Origin: JBCDKH01 sp964388485
Lineage (GTDB): Bacteria > Planctomycetota > Phycisphaerae > Tepidisphaerales > Tepidisphaeraceae
DNA: 64,000 nucleotides
Direction: 5' to 3'
Assembly: GCA_964388485.1 (NCBI GenBank)
Contig: CAYMAS010000016.1
Coordinates: 1 to 64,000, forward strand
The notes beneath the pieces were generated by a model that saw only the letters and a list, made by a program, of their open reading frames with translations, searched no databases and was not told the origin of the DNA. Of this stretch, positions 31,585 through 39,829 are shown piece after piece. Numbering within the stretch: the first letter of the stretch is position 1; each line of letters opens with the position of its first letter. Position numbers and translations under genes: made by a program.

Positions 31585-32562
31585 TCAGAGACCCGCCCGC
31601 TTCATCGCTCGTCGCTGTTCGCTGGGCACTTTGATGTCCCGAGCCAAGCCGAGGTACTTCATGGCCAGGATGACGTAGTACGACAGGTCGATCTGCCACC
31701 ACTGCAGGCCGTGGCGGGCGCTGGTGGGGAAGGCGTGGTGGTTGTTGTGCCATCCTTCGCCGAGACCGAAGATGCCGAAGAACCAGTTGTTGCGGCTTTC
31801 GTCGTTACTCTTGTAAGGCCGGCTGCCCCAGAGGTGACAGACGCTGTTGATGCTCCAGGTGACGTGGTGCACGACGAGCAACCGTACCAGGCCGCCCCAG
31901 AGGAAGCCGAGCAGGAAGCCGGTCCAGCTCCAGGTCGTCAAGCCCTCAGCTAACCAGCCACCGAGGACGGACGGGATCACGAAGCCCAACGCTGCCCAAA
32001 GCACCCAGAGCTTGCTCATGACGTTCGTGACCTTGTCCGCCCGCAGGTCGGGGTTGTACCGCTCGAGGTTCTTGGGATCGCCGCGGAGAATCCAGCCCAT
32101 GTGGGCGTGAAGGAAGCCTTTGAGCACGCCCATGACACCGCCGCCGTGGTGGTGGGGAGAGTGCGGGTCGTGGTCGTGGTCCGAGTGCTGGTGATGACAC
32201 CGGTGCATGGCTGCCCACTTGGTCGGCGGGCCTTCGACGGCAGTCGAGCCGAGGAAGGCGAGGAAGGCCTTGACGACCGCGTTCGTCTCGAAGCTCTTGT
32301 GCGTGAAGTAGCGGTGATAGCCCACCGTAACGCCCAGAGCCGTCAAGACATAGCCGCCGACGAGGAGCCCGGCGTCGACCCAGGTAAAGCCCCAGCCCCA
32401 CGACAGTGCGATGCCCGCAGCGAGGGCGGCGAAGGGGAGGATGATCACCACGAGACTGGCGATCTTCTCGCCAAGACCCTGGTGCTCCAGATCCTCCTTC
32501 GGAGGCGGCCCGACGGGACGGGCAGGGACGGCTTCGGCGGGAGAGGTGGAGGCGGCTTCCAT
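31585..32562 (-). CDS. Acyl-CoA (stearoyl-type delta-9) fatty acid desaturase
   Basis: A 325-residue membrane di-iron desaturase that puts a cis double bond in acyl chains and so adjusts membrane fluidity. The three histidine boxes are HRYFTH (83-88), HRCHHQHSD (120-128) and WHNNHHAFP (271-279), with hydrophobic pairs VVIILPFAALAAGIALSWGW, WVDAGLLVGGYVLTALGVTV, LWVLWAALGFVIPSVLGGW and FLLGFLWGGLVRLLV between. After the second box a His/Asp-rich stretch (DHDHDPHSPHHHGGG) replaces the usual DxDPHSP. It is monocistronic and divergent from the oxidoreductase at 32679. Confidence 0.92.
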   Translation of the reverse strand: MEAASTSPAEAVPARPVGPPPKEDLEHQGLGEKIASLVVIILPFAALAAGIALSWGWGFTWVDAGLLVGGYVLTALGVTVGYHRYFTHKSFETNAVVKAFLAFLGSTAVEGPPTKWAAMHRCHHQHSDHDHDPHSPHHHGGGVMGVLKGFLHAHMGWILRGDPKNLERYNPDLRADKVTNVMSKLWVLWAALGFVIPSVLGGWLAEGLTTWSWTGFLLGFLWGGLVRLLVVHHVTWSINSVCHLWGSRPYKSNDESRNNWFFGIFGLGEGWHNNHHAFPTSARHGLQWWQIDLSYYVILAMKYLGLARDIKVPSEQRRAMKRAGL

Positions 32563-32678
32563 GCGGGCGTGATTCTACGGGGAGGGTGCCCAAAGGACGA
32601 CGGCCGAACCGCCAGGGTTCGCCCGCATTGAAAGTTCGCGTCTAGCCGCGTCAGAATGACGATCCGCTAGGCTCGACC

Positions 32679-33707
32679 ATGAGCGACCCGTTGAAGTTGA
32701 TCCAGGCCGGCGTGGGGGGACACGGCAAAGGGTGGCTGCACCATACAACGTCGACCAGCGAGCAGGTGGAGGTCGTTGCCGTCGTCGATCCGAACGATGA
32801 CGCGCGGCAAGCGGCCGTCGAGCACCTGGGCCTCGACCCGAAGCACGCGTTCGCTGATCTCGAAGCGGCGGTCGAGGCCGTCGAGGCCGAGGCGTTGCTG
32901 AGTGTGACGCCGCCCGCGATTCACCGACAGCAAGCAGAGACCGCCTTCGGCCACGGCCTGCACTTGTTGGTCGAAAAGCCGCTGAGCGACACGCTGGCGG
33001 ACGCCAAGGACATGGTCGACCTCGCCGATCAGGCCGGCAAGCAGTTGATGGTGGGCCAGAACCGTCGCTGGGATCCGGAGCCGATTGCTTTGGAGCAGTT
33101 GGTTGCCGATCGACCGTTGGGCGAGGTCGACCACGCTCACCTGACGTTCGACCTCTTTACCGACTTCCGCGGCAGCTTTCGGCAGACCATGCCGCACGTC
33201 TTGCTCGTCGACATGGCCGTCCACCACATCGACCTCATCCGGCACGTCTTCAAGCAGGACATCACCCGTGTCTACGCGGTCGACTTCAACACGAAGTGGG
33301 CCACACGCGAGGAGCTGAGCGAAGACGGCATCGCATTGAAGATGATCTTGACGCTAAGGGACGACACCTACGTCAGCTACACGGGCGACTGGTCGGCCCG
33401 CGGCAGACAATCCAGCTGGCAGGGCGACTGGCGCATCCAGTGCGAACGCGGGGCCATGGAGTTCAGCCGCTCGCACGGCATCGTGTTGTCCGAAGGCGGA
33501 TTCTTCGGCGAGGGTGCGACAGAACGCTCGATCGAGATCCCGAAGACGCCTTCAAGCCAAGGGCAACTCCTGGCCGCCTTCGTCCGAGCCTGCCGGACCG
33601 GCGAGCCGGGTCTGACGAGCGGGCGTGACAACCTCAAGACGCTGGCTGCCGTCTTTGCTGCCGTCGAGAGCTGCGAGACCGGCAACGTCGTGGACGTGAC
33701 GCTCTAG
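32679..33707 (+). CDS. Gfo/Idh/MocA-family oxidoreductase
   Basis: A 342-residue NAD(P)-dependent sugar or cyclitol dehydrogenase. The N-terminal Rossmann fold has LIQAGVGGHGKGWLHH (about 7-22) and VVAVVDPNDDAR; the family EKPLSDTLADAKDMVDLA motif is near 100; the C-terminal half holds HLTFDLFTDFRGSF and the substrate/His segment LLVDMAVHHIDLIRHVFKQD near 180. The substrate is not predictable. It ends 21 bases before frr and may share its transcript, though no functional link is known. Confidence 0.88.
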   Translation: MSDPLKLIQAGVGGHGKGWLHHTTSTSEQVEVVAVVDPNDDARQAAVEHLGLDPKHAFADLEAAVEAVEAEALLSVTPPAIHRQQAETAFGHGLHLLVEKPLSDTLADAKDMVDLADQAGKQLMVGQNRRWDPEPIALEQLVADRPLGEVDHAHLTFDLFTDFRGSFRQTMPHVLLVDMAVHHIDLIRHVFKQDITRVYAVDFNTKWATREELSEDGIALKMILTLRDDTYVSYTGDWSARGRQSSWQGDWRIQCERGAMEFSRSHGIVLSEGGFFGEGATERSIEIPKTPSSQGQLLAAFVRACRTGEPGLTSGRDNLKTLAAVFAAVESCETGNVVDVTL

Positions 33708-33728
33708 AGGCGTGGCTAGGGTGTTGCC

Positions 33729-34289
33729 ATGCCCACCGATGACATCCTGTTGGAGTGCGAGGACGGAATGGAAAAGGCCGTCAATCACCTGCAGCATGAG
33801 CTGCGGGGCGTTCGCACGGGCCGGGCGAGTCCGGCGTTGATCGAGTTCCTCAAGGTTGACTATTACGGCGCGCCCACCGACCTCAAGAGCATCGCCTCCA
33901 TCAACGTCAACGAAGGCAACCAGCTCATCGTCAAGCCCTTCAGTCCGGCCGACATCGGCCCGATCAACAAGGCCTTGGCCGATTCGCCGCTGGGCCTGAA
34001 CCCGCAGAGCGACGGCAAGCAGATCCGCATTGCGTTGCCCGCGATGAGCATGGACCGCCGCAAGCAGCTTGTGTCGCAGGTTCACAAGTACGGCGAGGAG
34101 TCGAAAATCAAGATCCGCAACGCCCGCCGCGACGCGAACAAGAGCATCGACGCCGAAGAGAAAGCCGGCGAGATGGGCGAAGACGACGCCAGCCGGGCTA
34201 AGGACGAGGTCCAGACGCTGACCAAGCAATACGAAGAGAAGGTGTCGGACGCAGTGAAGAAGAAGGAAGCCGACGTCATGGAGGTGTAG
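33729..34289 (+). CDS. frr: Ribosome recycling factor
   Basis: A 186-residue protein that splits post-termination ribosomes together with EF-G. The full family length is present: helix 1 with EDGMEKAVNHLQHELRGVRT, then GRASPALIEFLKVDYYGAPT, the beta domain SIASINVNEGNQLIVKPFSP, IRIALPAMSMDRRKQLVSQV and the long C-terminal helix KDEVQTLTKQYEEKVSDAVK with K..KEADVMEV at the end. The usual neighbours (pyrH, tsf, rpsB) are absent here. A dispersed repeat element starts 3 bases after the stop. Confidence 0.96.
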   Translation: MPTDDILLECEDGMEKAVNHLQHELRGVRTGRASPALIEFLKVDYYGAPTDLKSIASINVNEGNQLIVKPFSPADIGPINKALADSPLGLNPQSDGKQIRIALPAMSMDRRKQLVSQVHKYGEESKIKIRNARRDANKSIDAEEKAGEMGEDDASRAKDEVQTLTKQYEEKVSDAVKKKEADVMEV

Positions 34290-34291
34290 AA

Positions 34292-34465
34292 GTCCGCGAC
34301 CCGCGGACCGATGGTCCGCAGGTCTGACGAACTTAAGCGTCATCGGAACGAACCGCTTTTTGGAAGGTCGCTCCCGAGGCGGAAGCGAGTTTCCCGGAAG
34401 CGGTCGATCCTGGTGCTACCGACCTCGTCAGACCGGCGGACCGGCGGACCGTCGGTCCGCGGCTC
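34292..34465. repeat. MITE-like dispersed repeat, copy 1
   Basis: About 174 bases bounded by inverted ends that read CGCGGACC(N3)GGTCCGC and then GGTCTGACGA inward. The right end carries one extra CCGGCGGACC unit. Internal segments AGCGTCA, GAGGCGGA and CGGTCGATCCTGGTGCT recur in the same order in the copy at 62894-63053. No open frame fits a transposase, so the element is non-autonomous. Confidence 0.75.
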
Positions 34466-34531
34466 CTGTTTCGGTTTATCCGGACGTCCCCGACCTGACG
34501 CCTCAGGGCAACTCGCGTCGATGTCGGAGGC

Positions 34532-34843
34532 ATGGACGCCAAGGAACCGGACGCAACGCGGCAAGCCGACGCCTCGACTTCGGCGGCCACCGGCATGCGG
34601 ATCTACTCCGCGATTCTGGGCCACGTGCCCGAAGTCGATCCGACCGCACCCGATCCCTTTGTGCCGCAGCCGACGGATCGGCTTCGGCAGATCGCCGATC
34701 TGTTGCATCTCGCTCCCGACGCCCAAGGCAAGCGGCACATCCCGACATGGCGGCAGCTGCTCGAAGGGGCAGCCGCGGCGACGGAGAGTGCGGGCAAGCG
34801 GCTCGATGAAGCGCGTCAGCGGATGCGCGACCGGGCTGCGTGA
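34532..34843 (+). CDS. Small hypothetical protein
   Basis: A 103-residue soluble protein with no recognised domain. An Ala/Ser/Thr-rich N-terminus (about 1-22) is followed by YSAILGHVPEVDPTAPDPF, then helical segments RLRQIADLLHLAPDAQGKR and HIPTWRQLLEGAAAATESAG, ending in a charged helix. A GGAGG lies close to the ATG. It sits in the frr to pyrophosphorylase run in the same orientation, 31 bases before the next gene. It may be a real short gene; overlap with longer antisense frames makes it less than certain. Confidence 0.5.
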   Translation: MDAKEPDATRQADASTSAATGMRIYSAILGHVPEVDPTAPDPFVPQPTDRLRQIADLLHLAPDAQGKRHIPTWRQLLEGAAAATESAGKRLDEARQRMRDRAA

Positions 34844-34874
34844 CGCTCGGCCGCCGAGGCGATAGCGTGAGGGC

Positions 34875-36290
34875 ATGAGTCACGCGTCCCTCGACGACCT
34901 GCGCCCCCGCCTCGACGCCATCGGCCAGGGGCATGTGCTGGATCACTGGAACGACCTCGACGACGCCGGCCGCGAGAAGCTCGCGAAGCAGGTGTCGGCG
35001 TTAGACTTGGGCGAGATCGCAGCCGTCGCCGAGTCGCACGTCAAAGAGAAGCCTGCCGCCGACCTACCGGGCGACATCACGCCGCCCGACGTCCTGCCGA
35101 ACGTGCCGGACGCGGAGCACATCGACATCTACGAAACCGCCAGGAAGCAGGGCGAAGATCTCCTCGCCGCCGGCAAAGTCGCCGCCTTCCTCGTCGCCGG
35201 TGGCCAGGGCACGCGACTCGGCTACGACGGGCCCAAGGGTGAATACCCGGTCACGCCGGTGAAGGACAAGCCGCTCTTTCAGACCTTCGCCGAGCAGATC
35301 AAGGCCACCGGCGACCGCCACGGCAAGCCGGTGCCGTGGTACGTCATGACGAGCGAAGTCAACGACCAAGCCACCCGCGAGTTCTTCGAAAACCACAAGT
35401 ATTTCGGCCTTAGCAAAGGTGACGTCACGTTCTTCACCCAAGGCATGATGCCCGCCTTCAGCACCGACGGGACACTCCTGCTGGCCGACAAAGACTCGCT
35501 GGCTCTCTCTGCCGACGGTCACGGCGGCAGCCTCAAGGCGCTCGCCAAAACCGGTGCCCTCGCCGACATGCAGAAGCGGGGCGTCGAATATCTGAGCTAC
35601 TTTCAGGTCGATAACCCGCTCGTCCGCGTGCTCGATCCGCTCTTTCTCGGACTCCACGCCCACTACGGCAGCGACATGTCCTCCAAGTCGCTCCCCAAGG
35701 CCGCCGCGAAGGAGAAGGTCGGCAACTTCTGCGTCGGCGACGGCAAGCTGCAGGTCATCGAGTACTCCGACCTGCCCGACGACGTCGCCGAGCAGACGAA
35801 CCCCGACGGCAGCCTCAAGTTCAACGCTGGCTCCATTGCCATTCACGTTATCAGCGTCGCGTTCATCGACCGCCTCACCTCAGGCGGCAGCCTCGAGCTG
35901 CCGTGGCACCGCGCGGACAAGAAGGTCCCGCACCTTGGCGAGCCCGACCCGACGTCGCCCAACGGCGTCAAGCTCGAGCAATTCGTCTTCGATGCGATCC
36001 CGCTCGCCAAGAACGCGATCGTCTTCGAGACCGACCGCAGCGAGGAGTTCAGCCCCGTCAAGAACGCCGAAGGCGGCGACAGTCCCGCCACCAGCCGCCG
36101 CGACCAGGTGCGACGTGCCGCCAAGTGGCTGTCGGCATGCGGCGTCGACGTCCCCACGCTCGACAACGGCGAACCCGACTGCGTCCTGGAGATCAGCCCA
36201 CTCTTTGCCGACAGCGTCGATGCCCTGAAGCAAAAGGACCTGCCGCCGACCGGCATCCAGCCCGCATCCCGGATGTACTTCGGGGAGTAA
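34875..36290 (+). CDS. UDP-sugar pyrophosphorylase (UDPGP type 1; UAP1-like)
   Basis: A 471-residue cytosolic nucleotidyltransferase making UDP-glucose or UDP-N-acetylhexosamine from UTP and the sugar 1-phosphate. The nucleotide-binding loop FLVAGGQGTRLGYDGPKGEY is at about 105-124; VPWYVMTSEVNDQATREFF, FFTQGMMPAFSTDGTLLL, DGHGGSLKALAKTGALADM and YLSYFQVDNPLVRVLDPLFL follow as in UAP1/AGX proteins; EYSDLPDDVAEQTNPDGSLK and FNAGSIAIHVISVAFIDRL form the acceptor side. The N-terminal helical region (SHASLDDLRPRLDAIGQGHV) also fits the UAP1 branch, making UDP-GlcNAc or UDP-GalNAc the likelier product. The phosphohexomutase at 26262 could supply sugar 1-phosphates. Confidence 0.88.
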   Translation: MSHASLDDLRPRLDAIGQGHVLDHWNDLDDAGREKLAKQVSALDLGEIAAVAESHVKEKPAADLPGDITPPDVLPNVPDAEHIDIYETARKQGEDLLAAGKVAAFLVAGGQGTRLGYDGPKGEYPVTPVKDKPLFQTFAEQIKATGDRHGKPVPWYVMTSEVNDQATREFFENHKYFGLSKGDVTFFTQGMMPAFSTDGTLLLADKDSLALSADGHGGSLKALAKTGALADMQKRGVEYLSYFQVDNPLVRVLDPLFLGLHAHYGSDMSSKSLPKAAAKEKVGNFCVGDGKLQVIEYSDLPDDVAEQTNPDGSLKFNAGSIAIHVISVAFIDRLTSGGSLELPWHRADKKVPHLGEPDPTSPNGVKLEQFVFDAIPLAKNAIVFETDRSEEFSPVKNAEGGDSPATSRRDQVRRAAKWLSACGVDVPTLDNGEPDCVLEISPLFADSVDALKQKDLPPTGIQPASRMYFGE

Positions 36291-36301
36291 CGGGTTCCGT
36301 C

Positions 36302-36327
36302 AGCCGCGGACCCGCGGGTCCGCGGCT
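36302..36327. repeat. Perfect 26-bp palindrome of the AGCCGCGGACCC family
   Basis: AGCCGCGGACCCG and its exact complement CGGGTCCGCGGCT abut. The sequence equals the outer end of the dispersed elements at 34292 and 62894 folded on itself. It lies 12 bases after the pyrophosphorylase stop and could serve as a terminator. Confidence 0.8.
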
Positions 36328-36354
36328 CACAGGCCCGAGCGATACCATCAAGGG

Positions 36355-37464
36355 ATGCCCACGTCGGACCTCACGATCGGCGATCTGAAGGATGCAATGG
36401 ACCAGATCGCGCCGCCACATCTGGCGGAATCCTGGGACAACGTCGGCCTCCTCGTCGGCGACGCCAAAGCCCTGCTGCGAGGTGTTCTGCTCTGCATCGA
36501 CCTCACCGCCGACGTGCTCGCCGAGGCCAAGGCGGCCGGAGCGACGGCAGTCGTGGCCTATCACCCGCCGATCTTCAAGAAGGTCAAGACCCTCCACGTC
36601 GGTGACGTCGTCTTCGACGCCATCAAGAGCGGCATCGCGATCTACTCGCCGCACACGGCCCTCGACGTCGCCGCCGGCGGGACCAACGACGTGCTGGCGG
36701 ATCTGCTCTACCTCACTGACCGCCGACCGCTCTCGCCGTCCAAGCCGAACCAGGCGGCACTGAAGCTTATCACGTACGTCCCGCACGACGACCTTGAACG
36801 GGTCGCCGATGCCGTTTTCGACGCGGGAGCCGGATCGATCGGCCGATACGATCGATGCTCCTTCCGCTTCGAAGGCACCGGCACCTTCCGCGGCGGCGAG
36901 GGCACTCAGCCTGCGATTGGTACGCCTGGGCAGGTCGAGCACGCAAAGGAACTCCGCTTCGAGACCATCGTCCCGCAAGCCAAGGTCGCCGACGTCGTCG
37001 CCGCTTTGCGGGAGGCTCATCCGTACGAAGAGGTCGCCTTCGACCTCTTCCCACGCGAGCCCGATCCGGCTCATCAGGTCGGGCTGGGTCGCATCGGCGA
37101 CTTCGAGGAGCCCGTGCCGCGGGAGGTGCTGATCGGTCGGATCCGACGTGAGCTGGGCGTAAGCGATCTGCTCGTGGCTGGGCCGGTCGACGGGGACGTG
37201 AAGCGGGCTGCCGTCTGTGCCGGCTCGTGCGGCGATCTCGTTCATACCGCCGTCAAGGCCGGATGCGACCTCTACCTCACGGGCGAGCTACGACACCACG
37301 ATGCTCTTGCCGCGGCCAAGGCGGGCATGACCGTCGTCTGCGTCCTGCACTCCAACAGCGAACGGCCGACGCTCGACGTCCTCCGCCGCCGGCTGGTCGA
37401 GAGCTTCCAAGACGTGCAGGTCTTCGTCAGCGAGCAGGACCGTGACCCGTTTCAAGTGCTGTGA
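36355..37464 (+). CDS. Nif3-like dinuclear metal centre protein
   Basis: A 369-residue member of the NIF3/YbgI/YqfO family, hexameric proteins with a two-metal site and uncertain activity (listed as GTP cyclohydrolase I type 2). Metal ligands visible: AYHPPIFKKV with His70, SPHTALDVAAGG with His100 and Asp104, and near the C-terminus VCVLHSNSERPTLDVL with the last His/Glu. The middle (about 130-245: LKLITYVPHDDLERVADAVF, HPYEEVAFDLFP) is the PII-like insertion found in YqfO-type members, which explains the length above the 250-residue core. GELRHHDALAAAKAG is conserved. Confidence 0.9.
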   Translation: MPTSDLTIGDLKDAMDQIAPPHLAESWDNVGLLVGDAKALLRGVLLCIDLTADVLAEAKAAGATAVVAYHPPIFKKVKTLHVGDVVFDAIKSGIAIYSPHTALDVAAGGTNDVLADLLYLTDRRPLSPSKPNQAALKLITYVPHDDLERVADAVFDAGAGSIGRYDRCSFRFEGTGTFRGGEGTQPAIGTPGQVEHAKELRFETIVPQAKVADVVAALREAHPYEEVAFDLFPREPDPAHQVGLGRIGDFEEPVPREVLIGRIRRELGVSDLLVAGPVDGDVKRAAVCAGSCGDLVHTAVKAGCDLYLTGELRHHDALAAAKAGMTVVCVLHSNSERPTLDVLRRRLVESFQDVQVFVSEQDRDPFQVL

Positions 37465-37562
37465 CGGCGTGGATTAGACCCGGTCCGATCATCTACCGGG
37501 CTCGGCCCGGGTTTTGGTCGTATCGGCTTGCGTCGTGCTCGCTTAGGCTCGCCCTCAAAGCA

Positions 37563-39038
37563 ATGAGCACCCAAGTCCTCGAGAAACCCTTGTCTCCGTC
37601 CGTTGAAGACGACCGCCATGAGGAGCGGCGTAAGGAGGACCGCCGCCACGAAGGCCCTGCCAAGCTCTCGCTCGATCACGAGCCCGAAGGCGGCTATCGC
37701 GGCTACTTCTGCATGCTCAGCACCCACGGCTACGTCGGTGCCGAGCCGATTCTCGGTCAGCCAGATACCGGCGGACAGGTCGTCTACGTCCTGGAAGTTG
37801 CCAAAGCCCTGCGGATGCTCGGCTACAAGGTCGACGTCGTCACCCGACATTTCGCCGATCAGCCCGAAGTCGAGCCGATGGGCGAGGGCATCCGCGTCCT
37901 TCGTATTCCGTTTGGCGGCAGCGAGTTCATCGTCAAGGAGGACTTCCACGACATCGTCGACGAAGGCATCGCCAACCTGCTCAAGAAGATCGACGCCGAC
38001 GGCATCGAGTACGACCTGATTTCCAGCCACTACTGGGACGCCGGCCACATCGGCCAAGCCGTTGCCGAGAAGCTCGACATTCCGCACGTCCACACGCCCC
38101 ACAGCATCGGCGCCTGGAAGCGTGAGCAGATGAACGACCAGAACACGCCCGCCGAAAAGCTGGCGGAGTACCGATTCGACGAGCGGATCGAGAAGGAACA
38201 GGCGCTGTTTCGCAACTGCGCGCACCTGATCGCCACGACGCACCAGCAGGAAGATCGTTTTCTCAGCTACTACGACGTCGAGGACGAGAAGGTCACCGTC
38301 ATCCCCGCCGGCCTCGACGAGACCCGCTTCAAACCTCTGCCGGACGAGAAAATCCCCGTCATTCGCGACCGGCTCGGATTCAAGGACAAGGACATCCTCG
38401 CCCTGGGTCGCATGGCCCGGAACAAGGGGTACGACCTGCTGATCCGCGCCATGCCCCGGCTGCTGGAGCTGGTGCCCGGTGCTCGCCTCGTCTTGGCGGT
38501 GGGACACGACGACTCGAAGCAGGACCAGAAGCAGATCGACGAGCTCAAACGCCTCGCCGCCAGCCTCGGCGTGATCGATTCCATCCACGTCTACGGCTAC
38601 GTCAGCGACGACGATCTCCCCGACGTCTATCGCTGCGCCGCCGTCTACGCGTTGCCCAGCCGGTACGAACCCTTCGGCATGACGGCCGTCGAAGCCATGG
38701 CCTGCGGCACCGCCAGCGTCATCACGACCCGCGGCGGCTTGAAGGATTCCGTCGAGTTCGGCACGCACGCCCTCTGGGCCGATCCCGAACGCGAAGGCGA
38801 ACTGGCTTATTGCCTCGCCTTGCCGCTGCTCTACCAGGCGATTCGCGATCAGCTCGAAGCCGAAGGCAGCAAGTGGGCCCGCGCTAACTTCGCGTGGCGT
38901 GGCATTGCCCGGCAGATGCTCGACGTCTTCTCTCGCGACGACGTCCTCAACCGCAAGCTGCCCAGCGGTGCCCCCCGACGCGGTGCCACCAAGAAGCTCC
39001 CCGCCAGCCGCACCGGCGCGGGTGAACTGCTGCGGTGA
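37563..39038 (+). CDS. GT4 glycosyltransferase, sucrose-phosphate-synthase-like
   Basis: A 491-residue retaining GT-B glycosyltransferase. The ATG at 37563 is chosen; the frame reaches 37461, overlapping the Nif3 gene. A charged N-terminal tail (EDDRHEERRKEDRRHEG) is followed by CMLSTHGYVGAEPILGQPDT and GGQVVYVLEVAKALRMLGY, the acceptor-side glycine loop of sucrose synthase/SPS proteins. Next come YDLISSHYWDAGHIGQ, HVHTPHSIGAWKREQM, and the donor-binding PSRYEPFGMTAVEAMACGTA with the E-x7-E motif, then SVITTRGGLKD. Sucrose phosphate or mannosylfructose phosphate formation (compatible solutes) fits best; no phosphatase partner is adjacent. Confidence 0.85.
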   Translation: MSTQVLEKPLSPSVEDDRHEERRKEDRRHEGPAKLSLDHEPEGGYRGYFCMLSTHGYVGAEPILGQPDTGGQVVYVLEVAKALRMLGYKVDVVTRHFADQPEVEPMGEGIRVLRIPFGGSEFIVKEDFHDIVDEGIANLLKKIDADGIEYDLISSHYWDAGHIGQAVAEKLDIPHVHTPHSIGAWKREQMNDQNTPAEKLAEYRFDERIEKEQALFRNCAHLIATTHQQEDRFLSYYDVEDEKVTVIPAGLDETRFKPLPDEKIPVIRDRLGFKDKDILALGRMARNKGYDLLIRAMPRLLELVPGARLVLAVGHDDSKQDQKQIDELKRLAASLGVIDSIHVYGYVSDDDLPDVYRCAAVYALPSRYEPFGMTAVEAMACGTASVITTRGGLKDSVEFGTHALWADPEREGELAYCLALPLLYQAIRDQLEAEGSKWARANFAWRGIARQMLDVFSRDDVLNRKLPSGAPRRGATKKLPASRTGAGELLR

Positions 39039-39111
39039 GCAGAGCGTCGTGCGCGTCTGGGTCGCCCTGCGTTATTCCTAGCAGAGAAGACGCAATATCT
39101 CCCGACCCCGT

Positions 39112-39136
39112 GGCGTTGCTCCACGTGGAGCACGCC
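39112..39136. terminator. Hairpin after the glycosyltransferase gene
   Basis: GGCGTTGCTCCAC and GTGGAGCACGCC pair nearly completely, forming a 12-bp stem. It lies between the glycosyltransferase stop and the sigma factor start and could end the upstream transcript; no T run follows. Confidence 0.5.
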
Positions 39137-39171
39137 CCAAGGGCTGCCGCGTAAGCTCGCCCGCGACCGTG

Positions 39172-39810
39172 ATGAAGCTGTCCCTCGCATCCCGATCCGA
39201 CGACCTCGACGCAGATGCCACGCTCGTCCGCCGCCTCCGCGACGGTGACGCGACCGCAGGGGACGAGCTCGTCGACCGCTACACGCCGATGCTGCTGGGC
39301 TACCTCAAACGCCTGGCCCGCGGCAACCGGCAGGTCGCCGACGATCTGCACCAGGCCACCTGGCTCAGCGTCCTGGAACATCTCGACCAATTCGATCCCG
39401 ACGGAGGCGGACCCGGCTTTAAACCTTGGCTCTTCCGCATCGCCACCAACAAAGCCCACGACCATTTCCGTCGCCTCGGCCGCGAGTCACGACGCGTCGA
39501 TGCCGTCGCTCACGACCCGACCTTGCGACGCAACGACCCCGACGAGGCCGACGCCGCCTCGCTCGTTCACGAAGAACAAGCACGAGTTCGGGCCGCGGTC
39601 GACAGGCTGCCCGACGCCCAGCGGCAGGTCGTCGAACTGCGCTGCTACGGCGGACTCAAGTTCCAGGAGATCGCCGACACCCTCGGCTGCCCACTCAACA
39701 CCGCCCTGGGCCGCATGCACAAAGCGACCAAGAAGCTGGAGATCGATCTCGACGAATCCCGCAATAAACCCGCTCCGCGTGGCGTTTCACCCTCGGCCTC
39801 CTTCGCATGA
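39172..39810 (+). CDS. ECF-type RNA polymerase sigma factor
   Basis: A 212-residue sigma-70 family factor. Region 2 is TLVRRLRDGDATAGDELVDR through VADDLHQATWLSVLEHLDQF and KPWLFRIATNKAHDHFRRLG (about 20-105); region 4 is VRAAVDRLPDAQRQVVELRC with the HTH FQEIADTLGCPLNTALGRMH (about 140-195). Region 3 is absent, as in ECF sigmas. A GTG stands just before the chosen ATG. The next gene encodes a single-pass membrane protein in the position of an anti-sigma factor, and a secreted coiled-coil protein follows. Together they look like a signal-responsive envelope module. Confidence 0.88.
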   Translation: MKLSLASRSDDLDADATLVRRLRDGDATAGDELVDRYTPMLLGYLKRLARGNRQVADDLHQATWLSVLEHLDQFDPDGGGPGFKPWLFRIATNKAHDHFRRLGRESRRVDAVAHDPTLRRNDPDEADAASLVHEEQARVRAAVDRLPDAQRQVVELRCYGGLKFQEIADTLGCPLNTALGRMHKATKKLEIDLDESRNKPAPRGVSPSASFA

Positions 39811-39829
39811 ACGTTTCGGCCACTCCCGC

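Noticed and set aside
34311..34865. 184-codon frame across the dispersed element
   Set aside because: It runs through palindromic repeat sequence and has no transposase motif (DDE, HUH or serine recombinase).
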